Assembly (NCBI GenBank): GCA_000171835.1
Contig: ABHC01000010.1
Coordinates: 146,287 to 210,286, forward strand
Source: an alpha proteobacterium BAL199
GTDB lineage: Bacteria > Pseudomonadota > Alphaproteobacteria > Thalassobaculales > Thalassobaculaceae
Length of the DNA stretch: 64,000 nt
Direction: 5' to 3'
In this document: one piece after another, positions 1-8,445 of the stretch
Numbering within the stretch: the first letter of the stretch is position 1
How the letters are laid out: each line of letters starts with the position of its first letter
Program-made: the position numbers and the translations under genes
The notes under the pieces: generated by a model
Database searches by the model: none
Told to the model about the DNA's origin: nothing
Seen by the model: the letters and a program-made list of their open reading frames with translations, nothing else

Positions 1-115
1 GTGTTGGTCGGGAATGGTTCGCGCACACGATGTTGCCAGCCCGATCGAGTGCAGCCACGTTTAAGGTCGCAAGCCCGCCGCATCACGACGACACCGAACG
101 CAGGAGACCGTGTTC

Positions 116-739
116 ATGACCAGTCAAGACGCTGAGATACTGATCATCGTCGACGTCCAGAACGACTTCTGCCCCGGCGGCGCACTGGCGGTGCCGGAGG
201 GCGATGCGGTGGTGCCGTTGATCAACCAGCTGTCGATGCGGTTCGACCACCGGGTTCTGACCCAGGACTGGCACCCGGCCGGGCATTCCTCCTTTGCCAG
301 TTCGCATACCGGCAAAGCGCCGTTCGAGACTGCCGAGATGCCTTACGGCACCCAGGTGCTGTGGCCCGATCACTGCGTGCAGGGCAACCCCGGCGCCGCT
401 TTCCACCCGGACCTCGTCGTCGATCGGTCGGAACTGGTCATCCGAAAGGGCTTCCGACTGTCGATCGACTCCTACTCGGCGTTCTTCGAGAACGACAGGA
501 CGACCCCGACCGGCTTGGCCGGATACCTCAAGGAACGTGGCTTCGACAGGGTGGTTCTGGCCGGCCTTGCGACCGATTTCTGCGTCGCCTACTCGGCGCT
601 GGATGCCCGCCGGCTTGGCTTCGCGACTACCGTGATCACCGACGCTTGCCGGGCCATTGACCTGAATGGGTCGCTCGCCGCCGCGATGGCCGAGATGACC
701 GCGGCCGGGGTCGCATTTGTGACGGCCGACGCTGCGTAG
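116..739 (+). CDS. pncA: Nicotinamidase (isochorismatase-fold amidohydrolase)
   Basis: Hydrolyses nicotinamide to nicotinate plus ammonia for NAD salvage in the cytoplasm. The 207-residue length fits bacterial PncA. The catalytic triad is visible as Asp13 (DVQNDFCPGG), Lys111 (IRKGF) and Cys156 (ATDFCVAYS). Metal ligands Asp51 and His53 lie in DWHPAGH, with a third His probably in PDHC near residue 86. I chose ATG at 116 because AGGAG at 102-106 sits 9 bases before it; the in-frame GTG at 110 is too close to that site. It appears monocistronic, followed by 153 bases before the next gene. Confidence 0.93.
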   Translation: MTSQDAEILIIVDVQNDFCPGGALAVPEGDAVVPLINQLSMRFDHRVLTQDWHPAGHSSFASSHTGKAPFETAEMPYGTQVLWPDHCVQGNPGAAFHPDLVVDRSELVIRKGFRLSIDSYSAFFENDRTTPTGLAGYLKERGFDRVVLAGLATDFCVAYSALDARRLGFATTVITDACRAIDLNGSLAAAMAEMTAAGVAFVTADAA

Positions 740-892
740 ACGAAGACCGGCGCAACCACGGGTCCGAAATCGACAAATCGCTGCTGTCCCGCGGGAACGG
801 AAACCGCGACTGGATGTTGTCCGTCTGGCGCCGCTTATCGGCGCTGCGCGCACGGGGGCCTCCGTGACATTTTCCGGGACAGGAGACTTGCG

Positions 893-1324
893 ATGCCTTG
901 CATAATCCTGCTGCTCCAAACTCAACATTCCCGCCTGTTTGAAGCCGCTCAGACATTGACACACGCCGCCGGTGCCGGGAGCGAGACTTGGCCCGGCGAC
1001 CTCTACGCGTTCCGCCACTTGCTCATCCGCCATGACCGAATGGAGCGCGATGTGTTCCAGCGTCTTGACGTGTCGACAGACGACGGCCTGAGCCGAGTCT
1101 TTGATGACGTGCTAGCGTCGCAACCCGGACTGGACGCGAGCGCGGTCGCCGCAGCGGCACGACGAATGTCCCGGATCATCGAAGTCCATGCCGATGCCCA
1201 GGAAACCGATCTCTTCCCAGACCTGATCGAAAGCTACCGGGATTCGCTGCGCCACCAGTTGGGAGACCACTACGCGCGGATCCCGGCCGACCAGATCGAA
1301 TTGGGCGAGCCTGCAGGAGCATAG
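893..1324 (+). CDS. Hemerythrin-like helical protein, copy 1
   Basis: This 143-residue protein shows spaced H...E..F and H...E..LFPDL patterns (HDRMERDVFQRL, then HADAQETDLFPDL) like hemerythrin/HHE helices that bind a di-iron centre. The His usually found in the third helix is not obvious, so metal binding is inferred, not shown. It lacks a signal peptide or membrane segment. The start ATG follows AGGAG at 881-885. It is a tandem duplicate of the gene at 1459; even the upstream sequence (acaggagacttg) is conserved between them. Function could be O2/NO sensing or iron handling; neither is proven. Confidence 0.6.
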   Translation: MPCIILLLQTQHSRLFEAAQTLTHAAGAGSETWPGDLYAFRHLLIRHDRMERDVFQRLDVSTDDGLSRVFDDVLASQPGLDASAVAAAARRMSRIIEVHADAQETDLFPDLIESYRDSLRHQLGDHYARIPADQIELGEPAGA

Positions 1325-1458
1325 CCGACCGATGCGGTGACCAACGTTTACCGGTTGGTATATCTTGCACAGCCCCCATATGGACTATTCATGGCCGCGT
1401 CACCGCGCCGCGCTCGGCAGCGTCGGGGGTTGCATGCCCCCCGACAGGAGACTTGCTC

Positions 1459-1893
1459 ATGCCGTGCGTCATTCTGCTTTTGCAGACCCAGCACACCCAT
1501 CTGCTCGAAACCGCGCAAACCCTGGTCTACACCGCCGCCTCCGAAGCGGATGGCCAAGGCTTGAAAGCCTTCCGCGACCTTCTGGTGAGGCACGACCGGA
1601 TGGAGCGCAATGTCTTCCAACGTCTCGGCGCACCGGCAACCGCTCGTGGTCTGGCCTATGAATTCGATCGAGCGCTGGCGACGCAGGCAGGCTATGACGG
1701 CATCGCCGTGGCGGAAGCGGCCCGGCAGATCGGGCAAACCATCGAGGACCATGCCAACGCCCAGGAGGGTGAGTTGTTTCCCGATCTGATCGATCGTCAC
1801 GATGAGTCGATCCGGCACAAGCTAGGCGATTACTACGCTCGTATCCCGGTCGATAGCGCCGGATTGGCGATGACAACACCTGCCGCAGCCTGA
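1459..1893 (+). CDS. Hemerythrin-like helical protein, copy 2
   Basis: A 144-residue paralogue of the preceding gene with the same N-terminus (MPCVILLLQTQHTHLLE), the same HDRMERNVFQRL segment and the same ENDHANAQ-type second metal motif (DHANAQEGELFPDL). It ends in GDYYARIP, again shared. I took ATG at 1459, matching the paralogue, rather than the in-frame TTG at 1453; AGGAG is at 1446-1450. The two genes are separated by 134 bases and are probably co-transcribed, ending at the hairpin at 1911-1956. Hemerythrin assignment rests on motif spacing only. Confidence 0.6.
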   Translation: MPCVILLLQTQHTHLLETAQTLVYTAASEADGQGLKAFRDLLVRHDRMERNVFQRLGAPATARGLAYEFDRALATQAGYDGIAVAEAARQIGQTIEDHANAQEGELFPDLIDRHDESIRHKLGDYYARIPVDSAGLAMTTPAAA

Positions 1894-1910
1894 CTGGCGC
1901 GAGACAACTG

Positions 1911-1956
1911 GGTGATCGAGGCGAAGCGGGAAACGGCCCACCTCGCCTCGATCACC
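1911..1956. terminator. Bidirectional hairpin between converging genes
   Basis: Perfect 14-base inverted repeat (1911-1924 with 1943-1956, ggtgatcgaggcga and its complement) with an 18-base loop, lying between the ends of the second hemerythrin-like gene and metY. The minus strand reads into no strong T run, so efficiency is uncertain. Confidence 0.65.
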
Positions 1957-1970
1957 AAGAGTAGACGATT

Positions 1971-3284
1971 TTACTCCGCCGCGACCTGTGCCACTCCGGC
2001 ATCCAGCGCCTGGGACAGGTCGGCCAGGATGTCGTCGATGTTCTCGATCCCGACCGACAGCCGGACATAGCCATCCGACACGCCCGTGGCGATCTGGTCC
2101 TCGGGCGACAACTGACTGTGGGTGGTGGTCGCCGGATGGATCGCCAGCGACCGGGCGTCGCCAATGTTGGCGACGTGGTAGAACAGCTTCAGGCGGTCGA
2201 TGAACGCCCGGCCGGCATCCTTACCGCCCTTGATCTCGAACCCGACCAGCCCGCCGTAGCCGCCTTTCAGGTAGGTGTCGGCGCGACGCCGTGCCTCGCC
2301 GTCCTGCAGCCCCGGGAAGATCACCCGTTCGACCGACGGATGGTCCTTCAGGAAGTCCGAGACCTTGGCCGCGTTCTCGCAATGCGCCCGCATCCGCAAT
2401 GCCAGGGTCTCAAGCCCCTGGATGGTCTGGAAGGCGTTGAACGGGCTTTGCGCCGAACCCAAGTCACGCAGCAGCGTGGTGCGCGCCTTGATGATGTAGG
2501 CGATCGAGCCCAGCGGCTTGACCGCCTCGGTCCACACCGCCCCGTGGTAGCTCGGGTCCGGCGTGTTCAGGGCCGGCTGGCGCTCCTTGAACTGGTCCCA
2601 CGGGAAATTGCCGCCATCGACGATCAGCCCACCGATCGAGGTGCCATGGCCGCCGATGTATTTGGTGGTTGAGTACACGATGACCGCCGCCCCATGATCG
2701 AACGGGCGGCACAGCAGCGGTGCCGCGGTGTTGTCGATAATCAGCGGAATGCCGAAGCCGCGGCCGAGATCCGCCACTTCCTTGATCGGAAACACCTGCA
2801 GCTTCGGATTCGGCAGGGTCTCGGCATAATACGCACGGGTGCGCTTGTCGGTGGCCCGCGCGAAGTTTTCCGGATCGGACGGATCGACGAACCGGACCTC
2901 GATTCCCTGGTCCTTCAGGGTGTTGGCGAACAGGTTCCAGGTCCCGCCGTACAGGTCGGTTGAACTGACGATGTTGTCGCCGATCTTGGCCAGGTTCTGC
3001 ACCGCAAACGCGCTGGCCGCCTGGCCCGAGGCCACGGCAAGCGCCCCCACCCCGCCTTCGATCGCCGCGATGCGTTGCTCCAACACGTCGCAGGTCGGGT
3101 TCATGATGCGGGTGTAGATGTTGCCGAGTTCCTTCAGGGCGAACAGATTGGCGGCGTGCTCGGTATCGCGGAACTGGTAGGACGTGGTCTGGTAGATCGG
3201 CACGGCCACCGCCCCGGTGGCGGGATCAGCGCGGTAGCCGGCGTGCAGAGCCAGGGTCTCGGGATGCTTGGATTGGGTAGACAT
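1971..3284 (-). CDS. metY: O-acetylhomoserine aminocarboxypropyltransferase (sulfhydrylase)
   Basis: A 437-residue PLP enzyme of the Cys/Met metabolism family. It makes homocysteine from O-acetylhomoserine and sulfide, feeding the methionine synthase encoded at 53.6-57.3 kb. The PLP lysine is K208 in [11 protein letters not shown]; the conserved YQTTSYQF and NPT segments are near residues 31-63. Length and motifs favour MetY over cystathionine gamma-synthase (about 380-400 residues). The frame stays open further upstream, but MSTQSK at 3284 is the true start because the longer frame would run through the riboswitch and terminator. Expression is controlled by the SAM-II riboswitch in its leader. 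Confidence 0.92.
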   Translation of the reverse strand: MSTQSKHPETLALHAGYRADPATGAVAVPIYQTTSYQFRDTEHAANLFALKELGNIYTRIMNPTCDVLEQRIAAIEGGVGALAVASGQAASAFAVQNLAKIGDNIVSSTDLYGGTWNLFANTLKDQGIEVRFVDPSDPENFARATDKRTRAYYAETLPNPKLQVFPIKEVADLGRGFGIPLIIDNTAAPLLCRPFDHGAAVIVYSTTKYIGGHGTSIGGLIVDGGNFPWDQFKERQPALNTPDPSYHGAVWTEAVKPLGSIAYIIKARTTLLRDLGSAQSPFNAFQTIQGLETLALRMRAHCENAAKVSDFLKDHPSVERVIFPGLQDGEARRRADTYLKGGYGGLVGFEIKGGKDAGRAFIDRLKLFYHVANIGDARSLAIHPATTTHSQLSPEDQIATGVSDGYVRLSVGIENIDDILADLSQALDAGVAQVAAE

Positions 3285-3405
3285 CGGTCGCTCCGTTTTA
3301 GCGGCCGCTGCTCGTCCCGGGCACAGCCCGGACGGGCAGCGTGGTTGAAGGACCAAACGCAGCCGCCGCGCGGACGGACCGGACCCCTTGAGGCGGTGGG
3401 CGGGC

Positions 3406-3437
3406 AAACAAAAACCCGCCACAAGCCTGCAGCGGGT
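3406..3437 (-). terminator. Intrinsic terminator in the metY leader
   Basis: Read on the minus strand, acccgc and gcgggt form a stem around a short loop, followed by tttttgttt. It lies just downstream of the SAM-II aptamer and about 120 bases before the metY start, the position expected for a riboswitch expression platform. Confidence 0.7.
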
Positions 3438-3448
3438 CCGAACCGACC

Positions 3449-3505
3449 GCCACTTTAGCTGCATTTGTAACGCGCCCGCAAGCTGGAGGCTCAAATCGGC
3501 GCTGT
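3449..3505 (-). promoter_or_regulatory. SAM-II riboswitch
   Basis: On the minus strand the leader carries P1 arms gcgcc (3498-3502) and ggcgc (3472-3476). They enclose gatttg and agcttgcg, and are followed by acaaatgcagctaaag (about 3468-3453). This arrangement, with pseudoknot pairing of the gatttg loop to the downstream caaat, is the signature of the SAM-II (metA) class common upstream of metA, metY and metZ in alphaproteobacteria. High SAM is expected to stabilise the pseudoknot and reduce metY expression; the terminator just downstream suggests transcriptional control. Confidence 0.85.
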
Positions 3506-3511
3506 CCGGCG

Positions 3512-3540
3512 AGAAAACACCGACGGCCGATTGCTGTCAA
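3512..3540 (-). promoter_or_regulatory. Predicted sigma-70 promoter for metY
   Basis: Minus-strand ttgaca (3535-3540) is a perfect -35. A 17-base spacer leads to ttttct (3512-3517), a weak -10. Transcription would start only a few bases before the riboswitch P1 stem, which supports both calls. Confidence 0.6.
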
Positions 3541-3640
3541 GAGACGCCTCGGAGGCAGCGAGTGTCGAATTCCGCGGGGACCGTCGACCCGAAGTTCCGT
3601 AAACATCGAGAACATTCATCGTTTTGCTAGGCCCGCCCCT

Positions 3641-4798
3641 GTGCACAAGCCCGACACCACAAATGGCACGGCTCCACCGTTCGCCGCCGTCACGAGCGAG
3701 GACGACACAGTGCTTGTCCGTTGGGCCGACGGCGCCGAGAGCCTGTTCCACTGCATCTGGCTGCGCGATCATTGTCCCAGCGGTCTGCACCCTTCGACCC
3801 GTGAACGGCTGTGGGACTGGGGAACGATCGACCCCGGCATCCGGGCGAATTCAACGTGCCTGAATGCTTCAGATGAACTGGAGATCTCCTGGACCGACGG
3901 TCACGTCAGCCGGTTTGCATCCGATTACCTCCACCGACGTCGCTACGATGACGAGGCACGCCGCGACCGACTGCCGCCGTTGGACCTGTGGTCGTCCGAC
4001 AGCATCCGCCGACGCCTGCCCGAAGCCGACTACCACGCGGTGATGTCGGACGATGCCAGCCTGCTCGACTACCACCTCACGGTCCGCAACACGGGCTTCG
4101 TCATCATGCGGAATGTCCCGATCCGCGATTGGGTCTGTGAAGAGGTGGCGCGGCGCACCGCGTTCACGCGCGAGACCAATTTCGGCCGGAACTTCGAGGT
4201 CATATCGCGACCGAACCCGAACAATCAGGCCTACACCCACGACGCCCTGCTGGCTCACACTGATCTCGCTAACCGGGAGATGCCACCCGGCGTGCAATTC
4301 CTGCATTGTCTGGAGTTCGGCGCGACAGGCGGCGAAAGCCTGCTGGTTGACGGCTTTCACGCCGCCGAGCAACTGCGCGCCGTCGATCCACAGGCCTGGG
4401 AGGTGCTGACCCGCGTCGGGCTGCCGTTCCGGTTCCACGACGCCGACTGCGACGTCCGTTGGAAGGGCACACCGATCGCGCTTGATGCCGACGGCCGCTA
4501 CCATGAGGTTCGCTACAATCCCGGCCTTGGAGCGGCACTTGACGTCCCGGCAACCCAAGTGAAGCAGGTCTATCGGGCCCTGCACGCCTTTGCCGCTCGG
4601 CTGAAGGATCCGGCCAATGTTCTCCAGTTCAAGCTGCAGGCCGGTGACATGATGGTGTTCAACAACCGCCGCGTCCTGCACGGACGAGCCGCCTTTGACC
4701 CGAATACGGGCCCCCGCAAGTTGCAGGGTTGCTATGTCGATCTGGATGAGTGGCTGTCGCGCATCCGCGTCCTGACCGGGCAGCACCATCAGGACTGA
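3641..4798 (+). CDS. Gamma-butyrobetaine-hydroxylase-like Fe(II)/2-oxoglutarate dioxygenase
   Basis: 385 residues of the TauD/TfdA family with an N-terminal butyrobetaine-hydroxylase-like domain (residues about 20-100, containing WLRDHC). The Fe(II) triad is His206 and Asp208 (AHTDL) plus His347 (VLHGR), with a 2OG-binding Arg expected in GPRKLQG. Family members hydroxylate gamma-butyrobetaine to carnitine, or related trimethylammonium acids. The CxC zinc motif known from the animal enzyme is incomplete here (HCPSG), so the substrate is uncertain. It starts with GTG and lies 35 bases before choline sulfatase, suggesting a shared role in quaternary-amine use. Confidence 0.8.
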   Translation: MHKPDTTNGTAPPFAAVTSEDDTVLVRWADGAESLFHCIWLRDHCPSGLHPSTRERLWDWGTIDPGIRANSTCLNASDELEISWTDGHVSRFASDYLHRRRYDDEARRDRLPPLDLWSSDSIRRRLPEADYHAVMSDDASLLDYHLTVRNTGFVIMRNVPIRDWVCEEVARRTAFTRETNFGRNFEVISRPNPNNQAYTHDALLAHTDLANREMPPGVQFLHCLEFGATGGESLLVDGFHAAEQLRAVDPQAWEVLTRVGLPFRFHDADCDVRWKGTPIALDADGRYHEVRYNPGLGAALDVPATQVKQVYRALHAFAARLKDPANVLQFKLQAGDMMVFNNRRVLHGRAAFDPNTGPRKLQGCYVDLDEWLSRIRVLTGQHHQD

Positions 4799-4833
4799 CG
4801 ATCGAATCCACACAAGTAGAATGGACCGTGACC

Positions 4834-6348
4834 ATGAGCCGCCCGAACATCCTGATCCTGATGGTCGATCAGTTGAACGGCACGTTGTTCCCGGACGGAC
4901 CGGCGGATTTCCTGCACGCGCCGAACTTGAGGGAGTTGGCGCGGCGCTCGACCCGGTTCGCCAATGCCTACACCGCGAGCCCGCTGTGCGCGCCGGGGCG
5001 CGCGTCGTTCATGAGCGGGCAGTTGCCGTCGCGCACCAGGGTCTATGACAACGCGGCCGAGTTCACGTCTGACGTTCCCACCTACGCCCACCATCTGCGC
5101 CGGGCCGGCTACCAGACCTGCCTGTCCGGCAAGATGCACTTCGTCGGCCCGGACCAACTGCACGGCTTCGAGGAACGGTTGACGACCGACATCTACCCGG
5201 CGGATTTCGGCTGGACCCCGGACTACCGCAAGCCCGGCGAGCGGATCGACTGGTGGTACCATAACCTCGGCTCGGTCACCGGCGCCGGCACTGCTGAGAT
5301 TTCCAACCAGATGGAGTACGATGACGAGGTCGCCTATCACGCCGAACGCAAGCTGTACGACCTGGCGCGCGGTAACGACGACCGGCCGTGGTGCCTGACC
5401 GTCAGCTTCACCCATCCGCATGACCCCTATGTGGCTCGGCGTCGCTTCTGGGACCTGTACGAGAGCTGCGCGGAACTGGAACCGACCGTCGGCGCCACTC
5501 CATTCGACCGGCAGGACCCCCATTCGCAGCGCCTGCAACTCGCCAGTGACTATCAAGCCTACGACATCACCGCCGAAGATATCCGACGGTCGCGGCGCGC
5601 CTATTTCGCAAACATCTCCTACCTGGACGAGAAGATTGGCAGCCTGCTGGATGTTGTGGAGCGCTGCGGGGTGCGCGACGACACCATCGTGGTGTTCGTA
5701 TCCGACCACGGCGACATGCTCGGCGAGCGTGGCCTGTGGTTCAAGATGAGCTTCTTCGAGGGCTCGGCACGGGTGCCGCTAATGATTGCCGCACCCACAA
5801 TGCCGGCGGGACTGGTTGCCGCCCCGGTTTCGACGCTCGACGTGGCCCCGACCCTGGCCGGGCTGGCCGGCATCGATCTGGCGGAGGTGATGCCCTGGAC
5901 CGACGGCAAGGACCTGGGTCCCCTGTCAAACGGTGGCCTGCGACCGGGGACGGTTCTGATGGAGTATGCGGCCGAGGGCTCCTATGCACCGCTGGTGTCG
6001 ATCCGCGAGGGTCGCTGGAAGTTCATTCACTGTGAGCTCGACCCGCCGCAGTTGTTCAACCTGGACGACGACCCGCACGAGCTCAACAACCTCGCCGGCA
6101 CATCAAGCCACGCCGCAACGACCGCGGCGTTCGTAGCCCAGCTCCGCCAGCATTGGGATCTTGCCCGGTTCGACGCCGACGTACGGCAGAGCCAGGCGCG
6201 GCGCCGGATAGTCTATGAGGCCTTGCGCAACGGCGCCTACTTCCCCTGGGACCACCAACCGCTGCAGCGCGCATCGGAGCGCTATATGCGTAACCATATG
6301 GACCTGAACGTGCTTGAGGACAGGCAACGGTTTCCAAGAGGTCGTTGA
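4834..6348 (+). CDS. betC: Choline-sulfatase
   Basis: A 504-residue type I sulfatase. It is predicted to hydrolyse choline-O-sulfate to choline and sulfate, feeding glycine betaine synthesis and sulfur supply. The formylglycine signature CxPxR is present as Cys52-Ala-Pro-Gly-Arg56 in SPLCAPGRASF. Metal ligands include Asp12 in the N-terminal VDQ and the later SDHGDMLGE. The C-terminal half keeps the choline-sulfatase-type GRWKFIHC and FNLDDDPHELNN stretches. No signal peptide is present, so it is cytoplasmic, as BetC usually is. ATG at 4834 is preferred; a GTG two codons earlier is possible. Likely in one unit with the upstream dioxygenase. Confidence 0.88.
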   Translation: MSRPNILILMVDQLNGTLFPDGPADFLHAPNLRELARRSTRFANAYTASPLCAPGRASFMSGQLPSRTRVYDNAAEFTSDVPTYAHHLRRAGYQTCLSGKMHFVGPDQLHGFEERLTTDIYPADFGWTPDYRKPGERIDWWYHNLGSVTGAGTAEISNQMEYDDEVAYHAERKLYDLARGNDDRPWCLTVSFTHPHDPYVARRRFWDLYESCAELEPTVGATPFDRQDPHSQRLQLASDYQAYDITAEDIRRSRRAYFANISYLDEKIGSLLDVVERCGVRDDTIVVFVSDHGDMLGERGLWFKMSFFEGSARVPLMIAAPTMPAGLVAAPVSTLDVAPTLAGLAGIDLAEVMPWTDGKDLGPLSNGGLRPGTVLMEYAAEGSYAPLVSIREGRWKFIHCELDPPQLFNLDDDPHELNNLAGTSSHAATTAAFVAQLRQHWDLARFDADVRQSQARRRIVYEALRNGAYFPWDHQPLQRASERYMRNHMDLNVLEDRQRFPRGR

Positions 6349-6400
6349 GCGCCGCTTGCCAGTTACTGCAGGTTGACCATCCGGGTCCGGTATTGGCTAG

Positions 6401-7234
6401 ATGCGGACCGCAGTCGACAAAGCGAGCAATTCCGCCATGTTCTTTCGGGCCGACGCTGGTGTTTTCGACCCGCACGCGCTTCATGATCTGAAGGCCTGCG
6501 CCGACCACTTGTTGGCACGTACCTCAGGGAACCGAACGTCGATCGGCCACCATATGGCAGACGTCGGATCACGGCCTCTAATCAAGGCGGCCGTTACGCG
6601 CTTCTTCAGCAGCCCACTTCCGAAAATATTCGCTGAGCGGTTCGGTCAGCAGCCGGCCCTCAACCTTATCTTCACAACAATTCGACGTCAGGATCCCGAA
6701 ATTCCAGAAGCACGAGTCGGCTGGCATATCGACTTGAACTTCATCGCCGATACGGTTCCCTTCCTCGTTGCCTGGACTCCACTCGAGGACGTCGGCGAAA
6801 CTCGGATCGGATTGGATATATGTGTTCCTGCAAAGCTCCCGAGCTTGGCCTCGATCCTTGCTCCTTGGCAGTCCCGATCGGAGAAAGGGCAGGGTATGGT
6901 ATTCCACGACTCGGAAGTTGACAGCATCTTCGGAACCGATGGTTATCAGGTCCGTCCGCTTCGCCTACCCGCAGGCGGGGCCGCTGTGTTTGATCAGTTT
7001 GTCTTCCATCGAACCCAGAATCTAGCGCACGCCACCGACTCGCGGCGCTCGTTCGAGTTTCGGATGGTCGACCTCAACGCCCTGCCGGCCTCGTGGTCGA
7101 AACAGACCACTTTCTTCTGTCGACGCAGCTCGGACGCCGTCGACGGGATAGAGTTCCTGTTCAAGCGCGGAGAGGGAGCACCGCAGCCGATCGCCGATCG
7201 CCAACTCGACACGCTTCGCATCAAAGGCAACTGA
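6401..7234 (+). CDS. Putative Fe(II)/2OG (phytanoyl-CoA-dioxygenase-like) oxygenase, paralogue 1
   Basis: 277 residues with the double-stranded beta-helix oxygenase pattern: HxD at His109/Asp111 (GWHIDLNF), distal His203 (VFHRTQ) and an Arg at 215-216 in RRSFEFRM. This suggests an Fe(II)-dependent oxygenase near the phytanoyl-CoA dioxygenase group. The substrate is unknown. Paralogue 2 begins directly with MFFKA, so translation may really start at the internal ATG at 6437 (MFFRA). No convincing ribosome-binding site precedes either. It follows betC by about 50-90 bases on the same strand, and its DNA looks less GC-rich than betC. Confidence 0.62.
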   Translation: MRTAVDKASNSAMFFRADAGVFDPHALHDLKACADHLLARTSGNRTSIGHHMADVGSRPLIKAAVTRFFSSPLPKIFAERFGQQPALNLIFTTIRRQDPEIPEARVGWHIDLNFIADTVPFLVAWTPLEDVGETRIGLDICVPAKLPSLASILAPWQSRSEKGQGMVFHDSEVDSIFGTDGYQVRPLRLPAGGAAVFDQFVFHRTQNLAHATDSRRSFEFRMVDLNALPASWSKQTTFFCRRSSDAVDGIEFLFKRGEGAPQPIADRQLDTLRIKGN

Positions 7235-7639
7235 TGATCGGGCTGAAGACCCTCCATTTGACTGAGTTCAGCGACCAAGGATGCCCACGATCTCTTCGAA
7301 ATACGCCAGCGCAGACAGTCGTTAACGGTGCCTGGACTTCACATTCGTCCTGAGCACCATTTCATTCCTGGTTGTCGATAGGCCCCTTGAGGGCATCGGA
7401 TCGCGGGGGCCCAGGTGACGCCGAATGAACGCCCCAGCGATTCCGGATAAGGCAAATGTAACCACGGCAGCCCAAGAGGACTTAGGAGCAGGCGCCGGTT
7501 CTAAGGAGCCTTTAAGACCAAAGTGCCACTGATTCCCTGCGACGAATCATGCCCGAGTTCCGGCTTGTCGGTTGGATCGTCGTGTCGAAACCAGCAGAAT
7601 TGGCGTTGCCTGCCCCGAACTGAATGATGGCCCACTCCA
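7235..7639. other. Intergenic region, no gene recognised
   Basis: About 405 bases between two oxygenase paralogues. I see no start codon with a ribosome site and no tRNA. A minus-strand frame around 7300-7530 encodes a hydrophobic stretch (SWAAVVTFALSGIAGAF) but has an upstream stop and no credible start, so at most it is a decayed remnant. Confidence 0.5.
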
Positions 7640-8440
7640 ATGTTCTTCAAAGCCCGCTCCAAAATCTTCGACGATGAAGCCCTGGCGGATCTGAGGGCCT
7701 GCGCCGACGACCTGCTTGATCGCGCGAACCGGGATCGCACGTCGCTTGGGCATTTCGTATCGAACGCCAGCGCCCGGGCAAGAATCGTGTCCGTAGCGCA
7801 CCGATTCTACGAGTGCGAACTGCCGGCCCTGTTCGCCACCCAACACGGGGCGATGCCCGTGCTCAATCTCGGATACACGACCATCCGGTTTCAGGCACCG
7901 GAAGCTCCTGACACACAGGTCGGATGGCATCTCGACCTGAATTTCGTGGGCGACACGTCGCCGTTCATGGTTGCCTGGGTTCCGCTTGAAGACGTTGGAG
8001 CCAAGCGAATCGGCCTGGAAGTCTGTGTGCCGACCCGAACCTTGAACCTCGATCCGCTGCTCGACCTGTGGTCGAGGCGCGTTGCCGAACGTGGCCCGCA
8101 GGTATTCACCGATCAGAATCTAGCGGACATGTTCGGTGCCGATGCATATCAGGTCCGTGCGTTGCCGATGTCCGCCGGCAGCGGCGCCGTCTTCGACCAG
8201 TTCGTGCTGCACCGGACCCAGTTGTTGCCCAATGCAACCGAGAGCCGGCGGTCGTTCGAGTTCCGAATGGCGGACCTCGGCCGCCTACCGCAATCCTGGA
8301 ACACGCGGGTCGGGCTGTTTTGCCAGCGTGACGATGCGGCCCCCAGCGGCATTGGATTCCTGATCAAGCGCGACGGCCAGCCTTGCCGGCCGATCAGTGA
8401 CTCCGAGCTTGACGCTCTGGACATCAGCTACGGCGCCTAG
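7640..8440 (+). CDS. Putative Fe(II)/2OG (phytanoyl-CoA-dioxygenase-like) oxygenase, paralogue 2
   Basis: 266 residues, closely related along its whole length to the gene at 6401. It has GWHLDLNF (HxD), the distal VLHRTQ histidine and the same RRSFEFRM arginines. The middle portion (PFMVAWVPLEDVG, ADAYQVRALP) is also shared, so both copies are under constraint. The substrate is unknown; the location after choline sulfatase makes a small amine or osmolyte plausible, but that is inference. The stop is 5 bases before the uracil-DNA-glycosylase-family start, so these two genes are probably translated from one message. No clear ribosome site precedes ATG 7640. Confidence 0.65.
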   Translation: MFFKARSKIFDDEALADLRACADDLLDRANRDRTSLGHFVSNASARARIVSVAHRFYECELPALFATQHGAMPVLNLGYTTIRFQAPEAPDTQVGWHLDLNFVGDTSPFMVAWVPLEDVGAKRIGLEVCVPTRTLNLDPLLDLWSRRVAERGPQVFTDQNLADMFGADAYQVRALPMSAGSGAVFDQFVLHRTQLLPNATESRRSFEFRMADLGRLPQSWNTRVGLFCQRDDAAPSGIGFLIKRDGQPCRPISDSELDALDISYGA

Positions 8441-8445
8441 GACCG

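Noticed and set aside
83..1033. Long minus-strand open frame of 316 codons over pncA
   Set aside because: It is antisense to a clear nicotinamidase, its translation is Arg/Gly-rich with no domain, and GC-rich DNA commonly gives such frames.
7300..7530. Minus-strand hydrophobic stretch in the gap between oxygenase paralogues
   Set aside because: Upstream stop, no start codon and no ribosome site; too little to call a gene.
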